A stretch of DNA of 64,000 nt from UBA4742 sp963785815 (GCA_963785815.1 CAWAWN010000002.1:744001-808000), one strand, 5' to 3'; positions 1 to 7,991 are shown, numbered from the stretch's first letter. Made by a program: numbers and translations. The notes: a model not told the origin generated them from the letters alone.

Positions 1-1
1 G

Positions 2-661
2 CTGGTCATGAACGCTGGTGTCATCGGCCCGCAGTCGATGAACTTGACCGCTGACGGGGTCACCACCGTGTTCGCGACGAACGTCCTTGGCCACGTCGTC
101 CTCCTCGAAGGGCTCCTGGCCGATGACCGGCTTGGCGAGGTTGCAGTCCTTGCCGGAAGTGAAGCAGCCCGCGGACTTCCGAAGTTGAGGATGAAACGGC
201 CGTCCTTTGTCTCAACCTCAGCCGATGAACTCGCCACCGTGATCGACGGCAGCTACTTCGCCAGCAGAAAACCTGACTTCAACCTCGCCTTCGGGCAGGC
301 CAAGTACATCGGGGCCCTATGGATGGCCCACCTGGCCCGCCAATACCCCGACCGCCGCTTCATCACCGTGAGCCCCGGCGCCACCACTGGCACCCAAGCC
401 TCCAACGGCGTTGCCCTACCGCTTCGTGTAGCGGCCAAGTACGTCATGCCCGCCCTAGGGATCTCCCACAAACTTGAGGTGGGCGCGAAGCGACTCGTTG
501 ACGGTGTCACCGACCCGAGCCTGTCCAGCGGCGTGTTCTACGCCAGCGCGGCCAACAAGCTGAGCGGTCCCTTGGTCAACCAAGCGGAGATCTTCCCCGA
601 CTTGGCCAACCCGACCTTTCAGGACCACGCCAACGAGGCCATCCACCGCTTCATTTCATGA
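2..661 (+). CDS. Short-chain dehydrogenase/reductase-like protein, 5' truncated by the window edge
   Basis: The reading frame is open from the first bases, and the residues LVMNAG are the SDR Asn-Ala-Gly strand, so the Rossmann N-terminus lies outside the window. About 219 residues remain. The active-site helix reads AFGQAK followed by YIGALW. In classical SDRs this is YxxxK, so the catalytic Tyr position appears to be Phe while the Lys is kept. A PGAT segment follows, as in SDR C-terminal halves. The stop overlaps the next start (ATGA), which suggests co-translation. The substrate cannot be told, and the enzyme may be altered or inactive. The family call is fairly safe. Confidence 0.7.
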   Translation: MVMNAGVIGPQSMNLTADGVTTVFATNVLGHVVLLEGLLADDRLGEVAVLAGSEAARGLPKLRMKRPSFVSTSADELATVIDGSYFASRKPDFNLAFGQAKYIGALWMAHLARQYPDRRFITVSPGATTGTQASNGVALPLRVAAKYVMPALGISHKLEVGAKRLVDGVTDPSLSSGVFYASAANKLSGPLVNQAEIFPDLANPTFQDHANEAIHRFIS

Positions 662-960
662 CGGCTCCTCGGCCGGGCGACGCGTTCGACCTTGACCTCG
701 GCGGGACTGCGATCACCGGCCGCTACATCGAGGTCGATCCCCCGAACCGCCTCGTAATTGAATGGGACCTTCAAGGAACCGACAACGCGACGCCGACACC
801 CGCACTCATTGAGATCACGGTCACCCCGACGGGTGACAGCACAGCAGTGAGGGTCCAGCTCTCCGGACTGAGTGCGGAGGATACCGCCCTCTATCGGCAA
901 CTCTGGGCGGGTCACCTTGACGGGATTGCAGCTGCCATTGCTGCCTCAGGTGACGACTAA
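658..960 (+). CDS. AHSA1/SRPBCC-type domain protein, C-terminal half only
   Basis: The 100-residue product matches the second half of an AHSA1-type START/SRPBCC domain. The pattern 'YIEVDPPNRLVIEW' followed by a Thr/Val-rich strand and a 'GWxxHLDxxxA'-like final helix (here WAGHLDGIAAAIA) is typical. Family members are usually about 140-160 residues, so roughly the first 50 are missing. The start overlaps the stop of the SDR gene by ATGA, so the short form may be translated, but a deletion or fusion at the junction is equally possible. Function is unknown; such domains bind hydrophobic ligands or act as co-chaperones. Confidence 0.55.
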   Translation: MTAPRPGDAFDLDLGGTAITGRYIEVDPPNRLVIEWDLQGTDNATPTPALIEITVTPTGDSTAVRVQLSGLSAEDTALYRQLWAGHLDGIAAAIAASGDD

Positions 961-1330
961 ATCACTCTCCTCCAGGCGAAGCGGAATGGGAACCTCCCGA
1001 ATCGATCGAACTCGACCCGATGAGCTGACCTTCGAGCGCCCCAGCTGGGTGTACCGAACCGGCGTTATAGGGCGCTACTGGTTGATGCTGCGACAAGGTA
1101 ATAGGGTGGCTTGATCAGACGGCCCTACCGGGCCCAGGTGATGTCGTCTGAGCTCGCTGGACGAGTCGATCGACCGAACAATCCACGCTCGCCGCTCTCA
1201 CCGTTCGGATCCCCTATGACTCTCGCGCGGCTCCCTCGACGACCGCCGTGATTGACGCTCGTCAGCCCCCTCAGAAGCCGATCAAGTTCGGCACAGACTT
1301 GCCGGTTCCGCTCAGCGGAACCGGCAGACC
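961..1330. other. Intergenic stretch with no supported gene
   Basis: These 370 bases lie between the SRPBCC-like gene and the excisionase-like gene. Short open frames exist on both strands, but none has a ribosome-binding site or a recognisable protein pattern. I see no strong hairpin or repeat. Confidence 0.5.
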
Positions 1331-1549
1331 TCAACACGGCGTCCCGGGCGCTGTCTCGGCGACGGCCGGATCAGCGGCCGGCATCTCCATCTCGAGCATC
1401 GCGTCGAAGGCTCGACGGGGTACCACGACGCGTCGGCCGAGGGTCAGTGACGGAATCTCGCCTCGACGGACGCACTCGTAAGCGCTGGTGCGTGAGATCC
1501 CGAGCAGTTCGGCGACCTCGATGACGGTGCAGGTGACCTTCTGGGGCAT
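1331..1549 (-). CDS. Excisionase/AlpA-like helix-turn-helix protein
   Basis: The 72-residue product is a single winged helix-turn-helix of the MerR-like excisionase type: VIEVAELLGISRTSAYECVRR, then a GEIPSLTLGRRVVVPRRAFDAML wing. Proteins of this type act as recombination directionality factors or small DNA-binding regulators next to tyrosine recombinases. The start at 1549 is chosen because AGGAGG lies seven bases upstream; a longer frame upstream has no such site. It sits just downstream of the integrase on the same strand, which supports the Xis role. Confidence 0.75.
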   Translation of the reverse strand: MPQKVTCTVIEVAELLGISRTSAYECVRRGEIPSLTLGRRVVVPRRAFDAMLEMEMPAADPAVAETAPGTPC

Positions 1550-1668
1550 TGGTTCCTCCTGTGGGTGATGATCTCCAGGACGGGGTGTCCAGGAGACGGT
1601 GGTGCTGCAGGGGGATAGGCGCACGGGACGGACCTGACGCGACGAATGGCCCTTCGAGTGGCGGTTCG

Positions 1669-1731
1669 GTGCAGGCGCTCGTAGCGTTCCGTGCAGGTAC
1701 TGGTGCAGGTCGCGTCGATCGATCGTGCAGG
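1669..1731. repeat. Four direct GTGCAGG repeats between xis and int
   Basis: GTGCAGG occurs at 1669, 1691, 1703 and 1725, all in the same orientation, with start-to-start spacings of 22, 12 and 22 bases. The symmetric spacing and the position between the integrase stop and the excisionase gene suggest protein-binding sites, such as Int arm-type or Xis sites, or an operator. This role is inferred. Confidence 0.5.
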
Positions 1732-1737
1732 AACTTG

Positions 1738-2859
1738 TTAAGGGTCGAGCAGGGCGGCCGCGGCTTCTTCTTGCAGGCCGGGAACGAGGTGGCCGTACAC
1801 GTCGAGGGCGATCGATATCGACGAGTGGCCCAGCCGGTCCGACATCACCTTCGGATGCATGCCGGTCGCCAGCGCAAGGGCGGCGGAGGTGTGGCGCAGG
1901 TCATGCAATCGGATCTTCGGCACGCCGGCTGCCGCGGTGGCCACGCCGAACAGGTGGCTGATCCGATCGGGGTCGAGTGGCTGACCGTCCTCGCGCACGA
2001 ACACGTAGCCCGACTCGGTCCAGACCTCGCCGGCGTAGATGCGCTCGTCGTCCTGGCGTTGACAGTGACGCGTCAATGCGTCGACGGTTCCGGCGTCGAG
2101 CGCCACCAGCCGACGGGACCGGCGCGTCTTCGGTTCGGACACCGTCGGGCGGTCATAGACCAGGACTCGGGTGTGGCGGATCGCGAGCCGGCCGGCATCG
2201 AGGTCGACATCGATCCAGCGCAAGCCGGCCACCTCACCCCGCCACATCCCGGTGGCCAGGAACAGCCGCCACATGGCGGCCAGGCGATCCTCGTCGACGT
2301 AGGCGAGGAACCGACGAGCCTGCTCAGGCGACCACACGCTCATCTCCGTGTCAGCCCGTCGCGGTGCGATGACCATGTCGCAGGGATTGCGCGTGATCAC
2401 CCCCCACCGCAGAGCGTCCTGCAGGGCCCGCCGCAACAGCCGGTGGCAGTAGCGAACCGTCGTCGGTGACAACGTCCCCTCGCGGAACCTCAGGGGCTTG
2501 CGCAGCAGCGCCGTCTGCCACGCCCGCACCTCGTCGGGTCCCAGATCTCTGAGGACCACGTCCCCCAGGTAGGGAACCACGTGATCTCGCACGCAGCGCT
2601 CGTAGGAGACCGAGGTCGTCGCCCTTCGAGTCGGCGCAGACTGCACCAGCCAGTCGGCCAGGAAGTCCGCCACCGTGGGCCCCGACGCCTCGGAGGCGCC
2701 GCCGGCGCTACCGTCCTCGAGCTCGACCAGGAACCGGCGCTCGGCCGCGGTCGCGTCGCGCTTGGTCCGGTACCCCCCTCGCCACACCTGCCGTCGGGAC
2801 CGCCCCTCGGGCACCCAGACCACGAACGACCAGGTCTGGCCTCTCCGCATCACTGCCAT
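1738..2859 (-). CDS. Tyrosine recombinase (phage/ICE integrase)
   Basis: This 373-residue site-specific recombinase has an N-terminal arm/SAM-like region and a C-terminal catalytic domain. Catalytic residues are visible: the first Arg in TGMWRGEVAGL, the HxxR box in HDLRHTS, the GH of RLGHSSI and the Tyr of DVYGHL near the C-terminus. The start at 2859 is chosen because GAGGAGG lies five bases upstream; an upstream ATG at 2910 lacks a site. It lies about 155 bp left of the 3015-3060 repeat of the tRNA-Arg 3' end, so it probably belongs to an element integrated there. All catalytic residues are present. Confidence 0.92.
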   Translation of the reverse strand: MAVMRRGQTWSFVVWVPEGRSRRQVWRGGYRTKRDATAAERRFLVELEDGSAGGASEASGPTVADFLADWLVQSAPTRRATTSVSYERCVRDHVVPYLGDVVLRDLGPDEVRAWQTALLRKPLRFREGTLSPTTVRYCHRLLRRALQDALRWGVITRNPCDMVIAPRRADTEMSVWSPEQARRFLAYVDEDRLAAMWRLFLATGMWRGEVAGLRWIDVDLDAGRLAIRHTRVLVYDRPTVSEPKTRRSRRLVALDAGTVDALTRHCQRQDDERIYAGEVWTESGYVFVREDGQPLDPDRISHLFGVATAAAGVPKIRLHDLRHTSAALALATGMHPKVMSDRLGHSSISIALDVYGHLVPGLQEEAAAALLDP

Positions 2860-3014
2860 CGCTACCTCCTCGGAACGCAAGAAGCGCACCGAGGACCGCA
2901 AGCGCGACACGGCCGGAACGAAGTTGGTTAGCAGATCGGGCCCGCCCGGCCCGTCGGAGGTGCCCCGATCAGACGGTCATGACCAGCGGAACTGGTCCTG
3001 ACCTGCGGAGACGT

Positions 3015-3060
3015 TCAGCGCGCTCGGAGGGACTCGAACCCCCAACCTTCTGATCCGTAG
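3015..3060. repeat. Attachment-site repeat: 46-bp copy of the tRNA-Arg(ACG) 3' half
   Basis: All 46 bases are identical to 15023-15068, which contains the T arm, the anticodon 3' stem and the acceptor 3' strand of tRNA-Arg. After base 3060 the sequence no longer encodes a tRNA, so this is an att copy and not a gene. It marks a junction between two elements. Confidence 0.88.
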
Positions 3061-3450
3061 GTCCAGAATCAGATGTCGAGGTGGTCCGGATAGGTCCGAC
3101 TATGCAGGCCAAGGCGGGTGCTTGATCCGGCACCGTCCGGACTGATCGGAACTAATCCGGTCCCAATGGCACCGGCAATGGCACCGACGTCTCTCGCCTG
3201 ACCTCGTCTCCGGCGATCGCGCGGGAGGAGGTGAGGAGCTGGTCGGGCTCGTCGTTGGCGACTCTCGAACAGGGCCATCAGGCTACCCCGGCCCAGTCTT
3301 GGTCGGTCGGGTCCGTCGGCGTCGGGTGAGAGCCCGCCGAGGCCGCGGAGCAGAACACCTCGGCTTTCTGCCATCAGAAACGCGCCGCGAATCTACGCGG
3401 TATCACGCGCTATCCACCACAAACGACAAGGGTGTGACTAGCGTGTAGAC
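3061..3450. other. Non-coding stretch inside the left end of the inner element
   Basis: These 390 bases lie between the att copy and the RHH gene. An Arg-rich open frame on the minus strand has no start signal and is probably chance. I see no clear structure. Confidence 0.45.
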
Positions 3451-3648
3451 ATGGCAGCCACAGGACGCCCCCGGGAGTACGCACCCGATCGGGTCACCAA
3501 GGCGGTCCGCGTTCCGCCGCATCTGGATGAGCGGCTCAAGGAAGCGGCGCGGGAGCGAGGTGTGAGCGTGAACCTGCTCGTGAACACGGCGCTTGAGGAC
3601 TATCTCAGGCGACTCGTTCCGGTCGACCAGGTGCTGCGTACCGCGTGA
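3451..3648 (+). CDS. Ribbon-helix-helix (Arc/CopG/HicB-like) protein
   Basis: The 65-residue product has the ribbon-helix-helix pattern: a basic strand KAVRVPPHLDERLKEAA, then a helix-turn-helix ERGVSVNLLVNTALEDYLRR. Such proteins are dimeric DNA-binding antitoxins or small repressors. No toxin gene follows within 150 bp, so it may be an orphan regulator of the element. Its position near the left att site fits a regulator of element genes, but that is inference. Confidence 0.7.
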   Translation: MAATGRPREYAPDRVTKAVRVPPHLDERLKEAARERGVSVNLLVNTALEDYLRRLVPVDQVLRTA

Positions 3649-3802
3649 CACGGACTAAGCCGGGCGACGGAGGCAGCAAAACGCTGGGGAGTCGCTCCGT
3701 TGTCGAGGACTTTCCACCTGGTGAGAGTTTGGCAGCGGTTGGAGGTAGACGTCGCGTGGTTGGGCCACGCCCAGGGGTCGTCGGGCACGTCGGGGGACTC
3801 CG

Positions 3803-4838
3803 GTGAGCCCGAGGGAGATCTTCGTTGGTGGGCGGACCCTACGACCAACTGCCGTGTTTGACACCTACTGGTGCTTCGCCGCCTTGCGCCAGGAGCTGTA
3901 CTTCGCTCGACAGGAGCAGCAGGTCGGGCCGTGGACTTCGGACCCGATTCTGAGGCAATACCGGTTTACGAATGCTTACCACGCGTCGGATCGAGTAACG
4001 CAGTACCTGATCCGTGAGGTTCAGTACGACTCGGAGCACACGGTGGAGGATCTGGTGTTCCGAACTCTCTTGTTCAAGTTCTTCAACAAGATCGAAACTT
4101 GGGAGTGGCTAAGCGACAGGCTTGGGCAGCCAGTTAGCTGGGGCTGCTACGACTTCGATGTATTCGACGCGATTCTCGAAGCTCGGCGTCGGAGCGGTGC
4201 TCGTCTCTACTCCGCCGCGTATGTCGTCCCGCCGCCAGCCTTGGGGGAGAGCTCTAAGCATCGCAACCACCTCCGACTAGCAGAGCTGATGATGGGCAAC
4301 GGGGTGCCTGGCCAGATCGTCGAGGCCGGCGGGCTGGCGGATGTCTTCGCTCTTCTCCGGTCATTTCCGAGCATGGGCGACGTTTCTCGCGTATCAGTGG
4401 GCGATCGACCTGAACTACAGCAGCGCGATGTCGTTCTCGGAGATGGACTTCGTGATTCCTGGCCCTGGGGCGCACGACGGGATCGAGAAATGCTTTGGGC
4501 GGGACGCTCGTGGGATCGAGGCGGAGGTGATCCGTTGGATGGCGGAGCATCAGCAAGAGGAGTTCGATCGGCTCGGACTTGCGTTTCGGTCCTTGTGGGG
4601 TCGTCCCCTTCAGCTGATCGACGCCCAGAACCTGTTTTGCGAGGTCGACAAGTATGCACGCGTGGCACATCCCGACGTGGCTGGGCTGAGTGGTCGAACT
4701 CGCATCAAGCAGTCGTTCGCTCCGGCTGGGCCGATCCCGTCGCCCTGGTTCCCACCAGACTGGGAGCTGAACGACCTTGTGACTATGGGACCGGCGGTGG
4801 GCAAGCCCGAGCGGTACGTGCAGCTCGCCTTTGCCTAG
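3803..4838 (+). CDS. Thymine-pyrophosphorylase-like / 5-hmdU DNA kinase helical-domain-like protein, split by one base
   Basis: The N-terminal frame (from GTG 3803) and the frame from about 4381 to 4838 together give a protein of about 344 residues. Visible blocks are TSDPILRQYRFTNAYHASDR, TLLFKFFNKIETWEWL, RLYSAAYVVP, KHRNHLRLAE, AYQWAIDLNY, EMDFVIPGPGA and LIDAQNLFCEVDKYAR. I recognise these as the bacterial family related to alpha-glutamyl/putrescinyl-thymine pyrophosphorylases and the helical domain of 5-hydroxymethyl-dU DNA kinases, which act in thymine hypermodification in phages. One extra base near 4376-4381 breaks the frame; removing it joins LRSFPSMG to TFLAYQ. It converges on the MazG-like gene, and both stops share CTAG. 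The biochemical role here is inferred. Confidence 0.62.
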
Positions 4839-5695
4839 GGTGCCACGGGCGTGGCGATGAGCGTTCCGGTGTCCAAGTCGCATCGGACCGTGCCGCCACC
4901 GGCCTCGTGCAAGGTGCGGAACGCGGCGTAGCCCTGCAGGATCGCGGACTCCCACTCGTTTAGGGGTCGAACACTCACCTCAAGGCCAGTGACACTCACC
5001 TGCACTGTCCTGAGGAGTTCCGAGTCGATGTGCTGGATGCCAGAGAAGAGGTCGTGTTGCTCCGCGTGGCGGAACAAGGTTGCGACGATCCCCTCTTCTG
5101 TGAAGATCGCACGTGCCCCATCCTCAGCCGAATCGACGTCCTCGTCGTACTTGCGCTTTCGATTCATCATGCTGCGTACGACTGGTGACCAGCCGAGGAC
5201 GGCTGCGTTAGCGAGGTGGAATACGTCGTGGAAGCGATAGCCATCCTCTTGATGGGCATTGTCGTTGAGCGTCGCGCCAAGCTGCTCGCCGTCGTCACCG
5301 AGGATCCGGACGTGTCGACCGTCGTCGACGAATTCGACGGTGAACTGGCGGGGAAATTGCTGATCTGGCGGCGCGTCTGCGTCTAGCACGTGCGGGCCGG
5401 AGGACACGCCGCTCCATCGTTCCGCGCACTTCGCGAGGTTTCGCTCCGCTACCGCGGTGAGATTGAGGCCAAGCTCGGTAGCCAGCGCACTGGTGTACCA
5501 GAGGAGGTCCCCAATCTCTTCCTCCATCTTTTCCCGGAACCGCAGATGCGATGCGCCATCCCGAAGGCGCTTCTTGTATTCCGCGGCCAGTGTCCCAACC
5601 TCGCCGGCGACGCCGTGCAGATAGAAGGAGACTGGATCTCCACCTCGGTGCAGGTTCGTCTCTTGAGCCCGGTTCTGATAGTCGTTCAGGTCCAT
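4835..5695 (-). CDS. MazG-like nucleotide pyrophosphohydrolase with a C-terminal extension
   Basis: Residues about 1-105 carry the MazG-type all-alpha NTP pyrophosphatase signature: AGEVGTLAAEYKK (ExxE type), then EEIGDLLWYTSALATELGLNL (ExxD type). These acidic residues bind Mg and the phosphates. The remaining 180 residues (including YRFHDVFHLANAAVLGWSP and MNRKRKYDEDVD) are conserved-looking, but I do not recognise them as a named domain. The start ATG at 5695 overlaps the stop of the thymidylate-synthase-like gene by one base, so the two are probably co-translated. A role in hydrolysing non-canonical or competing dNTPs fits the neighbours but is inference. Confidence 0.7.
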   Translation of the reverse strand: MDLNDYQNRAQETNLHRGGDPVSFYLHGVAGEVGTLAAEYKKRLRDGASHLRFREKMEEEIGDLLWYTSALATELGLNLTAVAERNLAKCAERWSGVSSGPHVLDADAPPDQQFPRQFTVEFVDDGRHVRILGDDGEQLGATLNDNAHQEDGYRFHDVFHLANAAVLGWSPVVRSMMNRKRKYDEDVDSAEDGARAIFTEEGIVATLFRHAEQHDLFSGIQHIDSELLRTVQVSVTGLEVSVRPLNEWESAILQGYAAFRTLHEAGGGTVRCDLDTGTLIATPVAP

Positions 5696-6426
5696 CAGGT
5701 CTCCCCGATCTGGGCCACGATTCGCTCGAGTACGTCGCGGAGGCTCCCCTTTGCACCGTCGACCTTGGCGTGGCCGGCCACGATCATCAACTCGCCGGGG
5801 GCAAGCCCTGCCTCGGCCGCGACGTAGTCTCGGAGTCGACCGAGCCCGACGTAGTTGCCCAAACCACGCTCGACGAGATGCTGGTTCCTGTACGTGGCGA
5901 GCAGATGCACCTGTTGCCCGTGGTAGTCGAGGTGAAACGCGCATGAACTCAGGCACGGGAACCCCATAGCTCGCTTCGAATCAGTGCGCGGGTGGTAGAT
6001 GGGGCATTCGTACCGCGAGGTCCGATGCGTGCCCGTCGCTTCTGTCTTGAGCTTCTCGACGGTCTCCGTGAGCTGGTCCTTCGACCCGGCGCTGTCGGGG
6101 TAGGCGACGAGCCGACCGAAATAGGTCCCGTTCGCGTTCTTCGAGTACTGGCGGAGCCGCGGGTAGACCTCGCGGTAGCGCTCGCCCAGTGCGGCGACAT
6201 CCAAGCCCCGAGCCATCGTCGCGGGAAAGATCGTGTTCGCGACGGTTGACACTGACTGGTGGTGGCGTTCCCCTAAGAGGGCATCGACCAGGACGACGAC
6301 TCCCGCTGGGATGGGCTGGCCACCAATCCGTGCCACGGTGTGGAACGCCTCAGACCGTGGGAGGTCGATGAGCGCGTTTGTCATCTTCCACCATGCTGTT
6401 GCCGGATCTGCCGCGGTGATCTCCAC
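5695..6426 (-). CDS. Thymidylate-synthase-like / pyrimidine hydroxymethylase-like protein
   Basis: The 243-residue product has a thymidylate-synthase-type core: GFPCLSSCAFHL (the Pro-Cys of the active site, Cys about 158), then LLATYRNQHLVERGLGNYVG, which matches the YQRSxDxxxGxPxNxxxY region in a diverged form. It ends with IVAGHAKVD, which resembles the GDAHIY end motif. This family includes ThyA and the dUMP/dCMP hydroxymethylases used to make modified DNA bases. It is diverged enough that ordinary dTMP synthesis is unlikely. The start GTG at 6426 has AGGAG seven bases upstream, and the gene begins 10 bp after the ImmA stop, so it is part of the minus-strand operon. Confidence 0.68.
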   Translation of the reverse strand: MEITAADPATAWWKMTNALIDLPRSEAFHTVARIGGQPIPAGVVVLVDALLGERHHQSVSTVANTIFPATMARGLDVAALGERYREVYPRLRQYSKNANGTYFGRLVAYPDSAGSKDQLTETVEKLKTEATGTHRTSRYECPIYHPRTDSKRAMGFPCLSSCAFHLDYHGQQVHLLATYRNQHLVERGLGNYVGLGRLRDYVAAEAGLAPGELMIVAGHAKVDGAKGSLRDVLERIVAQIGET

Positions 6427-6436
6427 CTCGTGTCTC

Positions 6437-7347
6437 CTAGAACCAAACCTCGGGCACGCCTTGCCGGGGCGGCTCGAGTGTGATGGGCAGAACGACCTCG
6501 TCGCTCTCAAGGTCGATCTTGACCGGGTGGACGGGAGCCGGAGCGGATGGGTTCAGAGAGGCCATTGATCGGACCCGAAGCCGGACCCGCGTTCCGGAGG
6601 CCTCCCTGGCTGTGTCGACGAGCTCGCCGAGGCCAGCGACGTCGATCTCGCGAACCACGTCAGGGAGATGAATGACGACAAGATCACCCGTGCCCACGGT
6701 CAAACTGTCCTCCAGCGGGGGGCGAACCGAGTGGACATCGGCTGCGCCGATTCCGACGGCTGGTTCACCCATCGTCAGCTGTTTGATGCTGGCCGGCGCC
6801 ACCTTGAGCAAGGCGACCGTCGTCGCGTGGTCAATCGCTCGAAGATTCGCGAGCTGCCTGACAATCGCCGAGTAGCTCGAGCCGACGGCGAGGGCGAGCT
6901 GGTACACGCCCATGGGGGTGGCCGGGTCGAGGCGCAGCTCCTCGATCCGTCGCTGCACGAGACGCCGTGGCATGAGTAGCCAGGCCGCGAACGCCTCCGC
7001 CATCCGCTCCTGCTCGGGCGCAGACCCGGCGGTGGCCTGGTCCAGCTCGGTCTCCACGTCCAAGCTGGTGGCGTGTCCAAGAACATGGTGGCCGATTTCG
7101 TGCCCGACCGTGTACCGCTGTCGTGCCACCGGATGGCGATTGTTCACGAGGATCCCCGGATTTACGCCTGCTTGGGCGATGTATGCCCCGGAGAGCCGTG
7201 GGAGCGGGCCCGCGCGTAGCACCACACCAAGTCGTTCAGGGATGTCGAAGATAGGGATACGCGATTCCTGGTCCACCTTGAGGTCGCGCAGCAGCCTGGT
7301 GGTTGCCACCGCCGCGAGGCGGTGGGCGTCCCCCAGGACATGGTCAT
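6437..7347 (-). CDS. ImmA/IrrE-family metallopeptidase
   Basis: This putative zinc protease has the motif YTVGHEIGHHVLGHA (HExxH) and a following EAFAAWLLMPRRLV segment typical of ImmA/IrrE proteins, which cleave XRE-type repressors. It lies directly after an XRE gene, the usual pairing. The in-frame start at GTG 7309 has no ribosome-binding site. Reading upstream in the same frame gives GDAHRLAA, a common N-terminus in this family. One extra G in the run at 7330-7334 would join it to ATG 7347, overlapping the XRE stop by ATGA. I give that longer form; a −1 indel error is likely. The C-terminal 110 residues are not recognised. Confidence 0.8.
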
Positions 7348-7682
7348 CGGTAGCTAGCCGACCTGGCTCGGCTTCTCAGGAACTCAGCGAAGCGGAGCAC
7401 CTCAATGCGATCGCTCTCATCCAGTGCGGTGACCGTCCGGTTCAGCGCTCGTACCGCATCGTCGGGCTCTGGATCTTCAGCACCCAGGATGCTGTCTGTT
7501 GTACGGCCGTAGAGTGTGGCGAGTGCACGCAGCTCGGGGCCGCTGCACTGACGCTTGCCACGCTCGATGTCCGAGATTGCGGAGCGCCGAAGGCCTGTCC
7601 GGCTCGCGACGAAGTCCTGCGACAGGCCCACATAGCCGCGCGCCTCTCGAAGGCGCCGGCCGAGCTCGGCGGCCTCGTTCAT
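7344..7682 (-). CDS. XRE-family transcriptional regulator
   Basis: The 112-residue protein has an N-terminal helix-turn-helix of the Xre/Cro type: LGRRLREARGYVGLSQDFVASRTGLRRSAISDIERGKR, then LRALATLYGRTTDSILG. The C-terminal part is short and helical. It is ATGA-coupled to the acyl-carrier-like gene before it and probably to the ImmA gene after it. It is the likely repressor of this operon, acting at the half-sites at 7963-7991; ImmA would relieve it by cleavage. Confidence 0.85.
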   Translation of the reverse strand: MNEAAELGRRLREARGYVGLSQDFVASRTGLRRSAISDIERGKRQCSGPELRALATLYGRTTDSILGAEDPEPDDAVRALNRTVTALDESDRIEVLRFAEFLRSRARSASYR

Positions 7683-7945
7683 GCGGGGATCTCCATCAAG
7701 CCGCGGAGCCGGCGTATCAGGCCATGGACGGTGCGGAGGGACTTTGCTGTCTCCGTGTCCATCGGAACCGTGAGCCCGAGATCAGCCTCCACGAGGACGA
7801 GAACCTCGACCAGAACGATCGAGTCGAACGGCCAGTCGTCCTCGGCCTCGGACAGCAGGGTCTTCTCCAGCTCCTCCAACGGTGTGCCCGTCACCTGATG
7901 CAGAGCTTGGAGTACGGCCGTAGTCACTCGGTCACTCACGCGCAT
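7679..7945 (-). CDS. Acyl-carrier-protein-like domain protein
   Basis: The 88-residue product resembles an acyl carrier protein. PFDSIVLVEVLVLVEADLGL matches the helix around the phosphopantetheine Ser (DS followed by hydrophobic-V-E) and the following acidic helix. The start at 7945 is chosen because GGAGG lies eight bases upstream; earlier ATGs at 7969 and 7960 lie almost on the putative operator. It is the first gene of a five-gene operon with XRE, ImmA, thymidylate-synthase-like and MazG-like genes. A carrier protein here has no obvious partner synthase, so its role is unknown. Confidence 0.6.
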   Translation of the reverse strand: MRVSDRVTTAVLQALHQVTGTPLEELEKTLLSEAEDDWPFDSIVLVEVLVLVEADLGLTVPMDTETAKSLRTVHGLIRRLRGLMEIPA

Positions 7946-7962
7946 GGGGGCTGCCTCCATTC

Positions 7963-7991
7963 CCGACATCGATGTGTCGGATTATCCGACA
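7963..7991. promoter_or_regulatory. Putative operator with three alternating CCGACA/TGTCGG half-sites
   Basis: CCGACA at 7963-7968, TGTCGG at 7975-7980 and CCGACA at 7986-7991 form overlapping inverted repeats. The right pair is a perfect 17-bp palindrome, TGTCGGATTATCCGACA (7975-7991). It lies about 20 bp upstream of the acyl-carrier-like gene, where an autoregulatory XRE protein would bind. Confidence 0.6.

Larger units (their letters stand above)
1331..3060. mobile_element. Right end of an outer integrative element (left end outside the window or unresolved)
   Basis: The xis-int pair is followed by a copy of the tRNA-Arg 3' half at 3015-3060. This is the arrangement expected at the attachment end of an integrative element. 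The second tandem element continues to the right. I cannot see the other boundary, so the SDR and SRPBCC-like genes may or may not be cargo. Confidence 0.55.

Noticed and set aside
3015..3060. A second tRNA-Arg gene
   Set aside because: Only the 3' half is present; the D arm and 5' acceptor strand are missing after 3060, so it is an att copy.
3069..3374. A 101-codon Arg-rich minus-strand frame
   Set aside because: It has no start signal and no protein pattern, and it begins in the att-flanking DNA.
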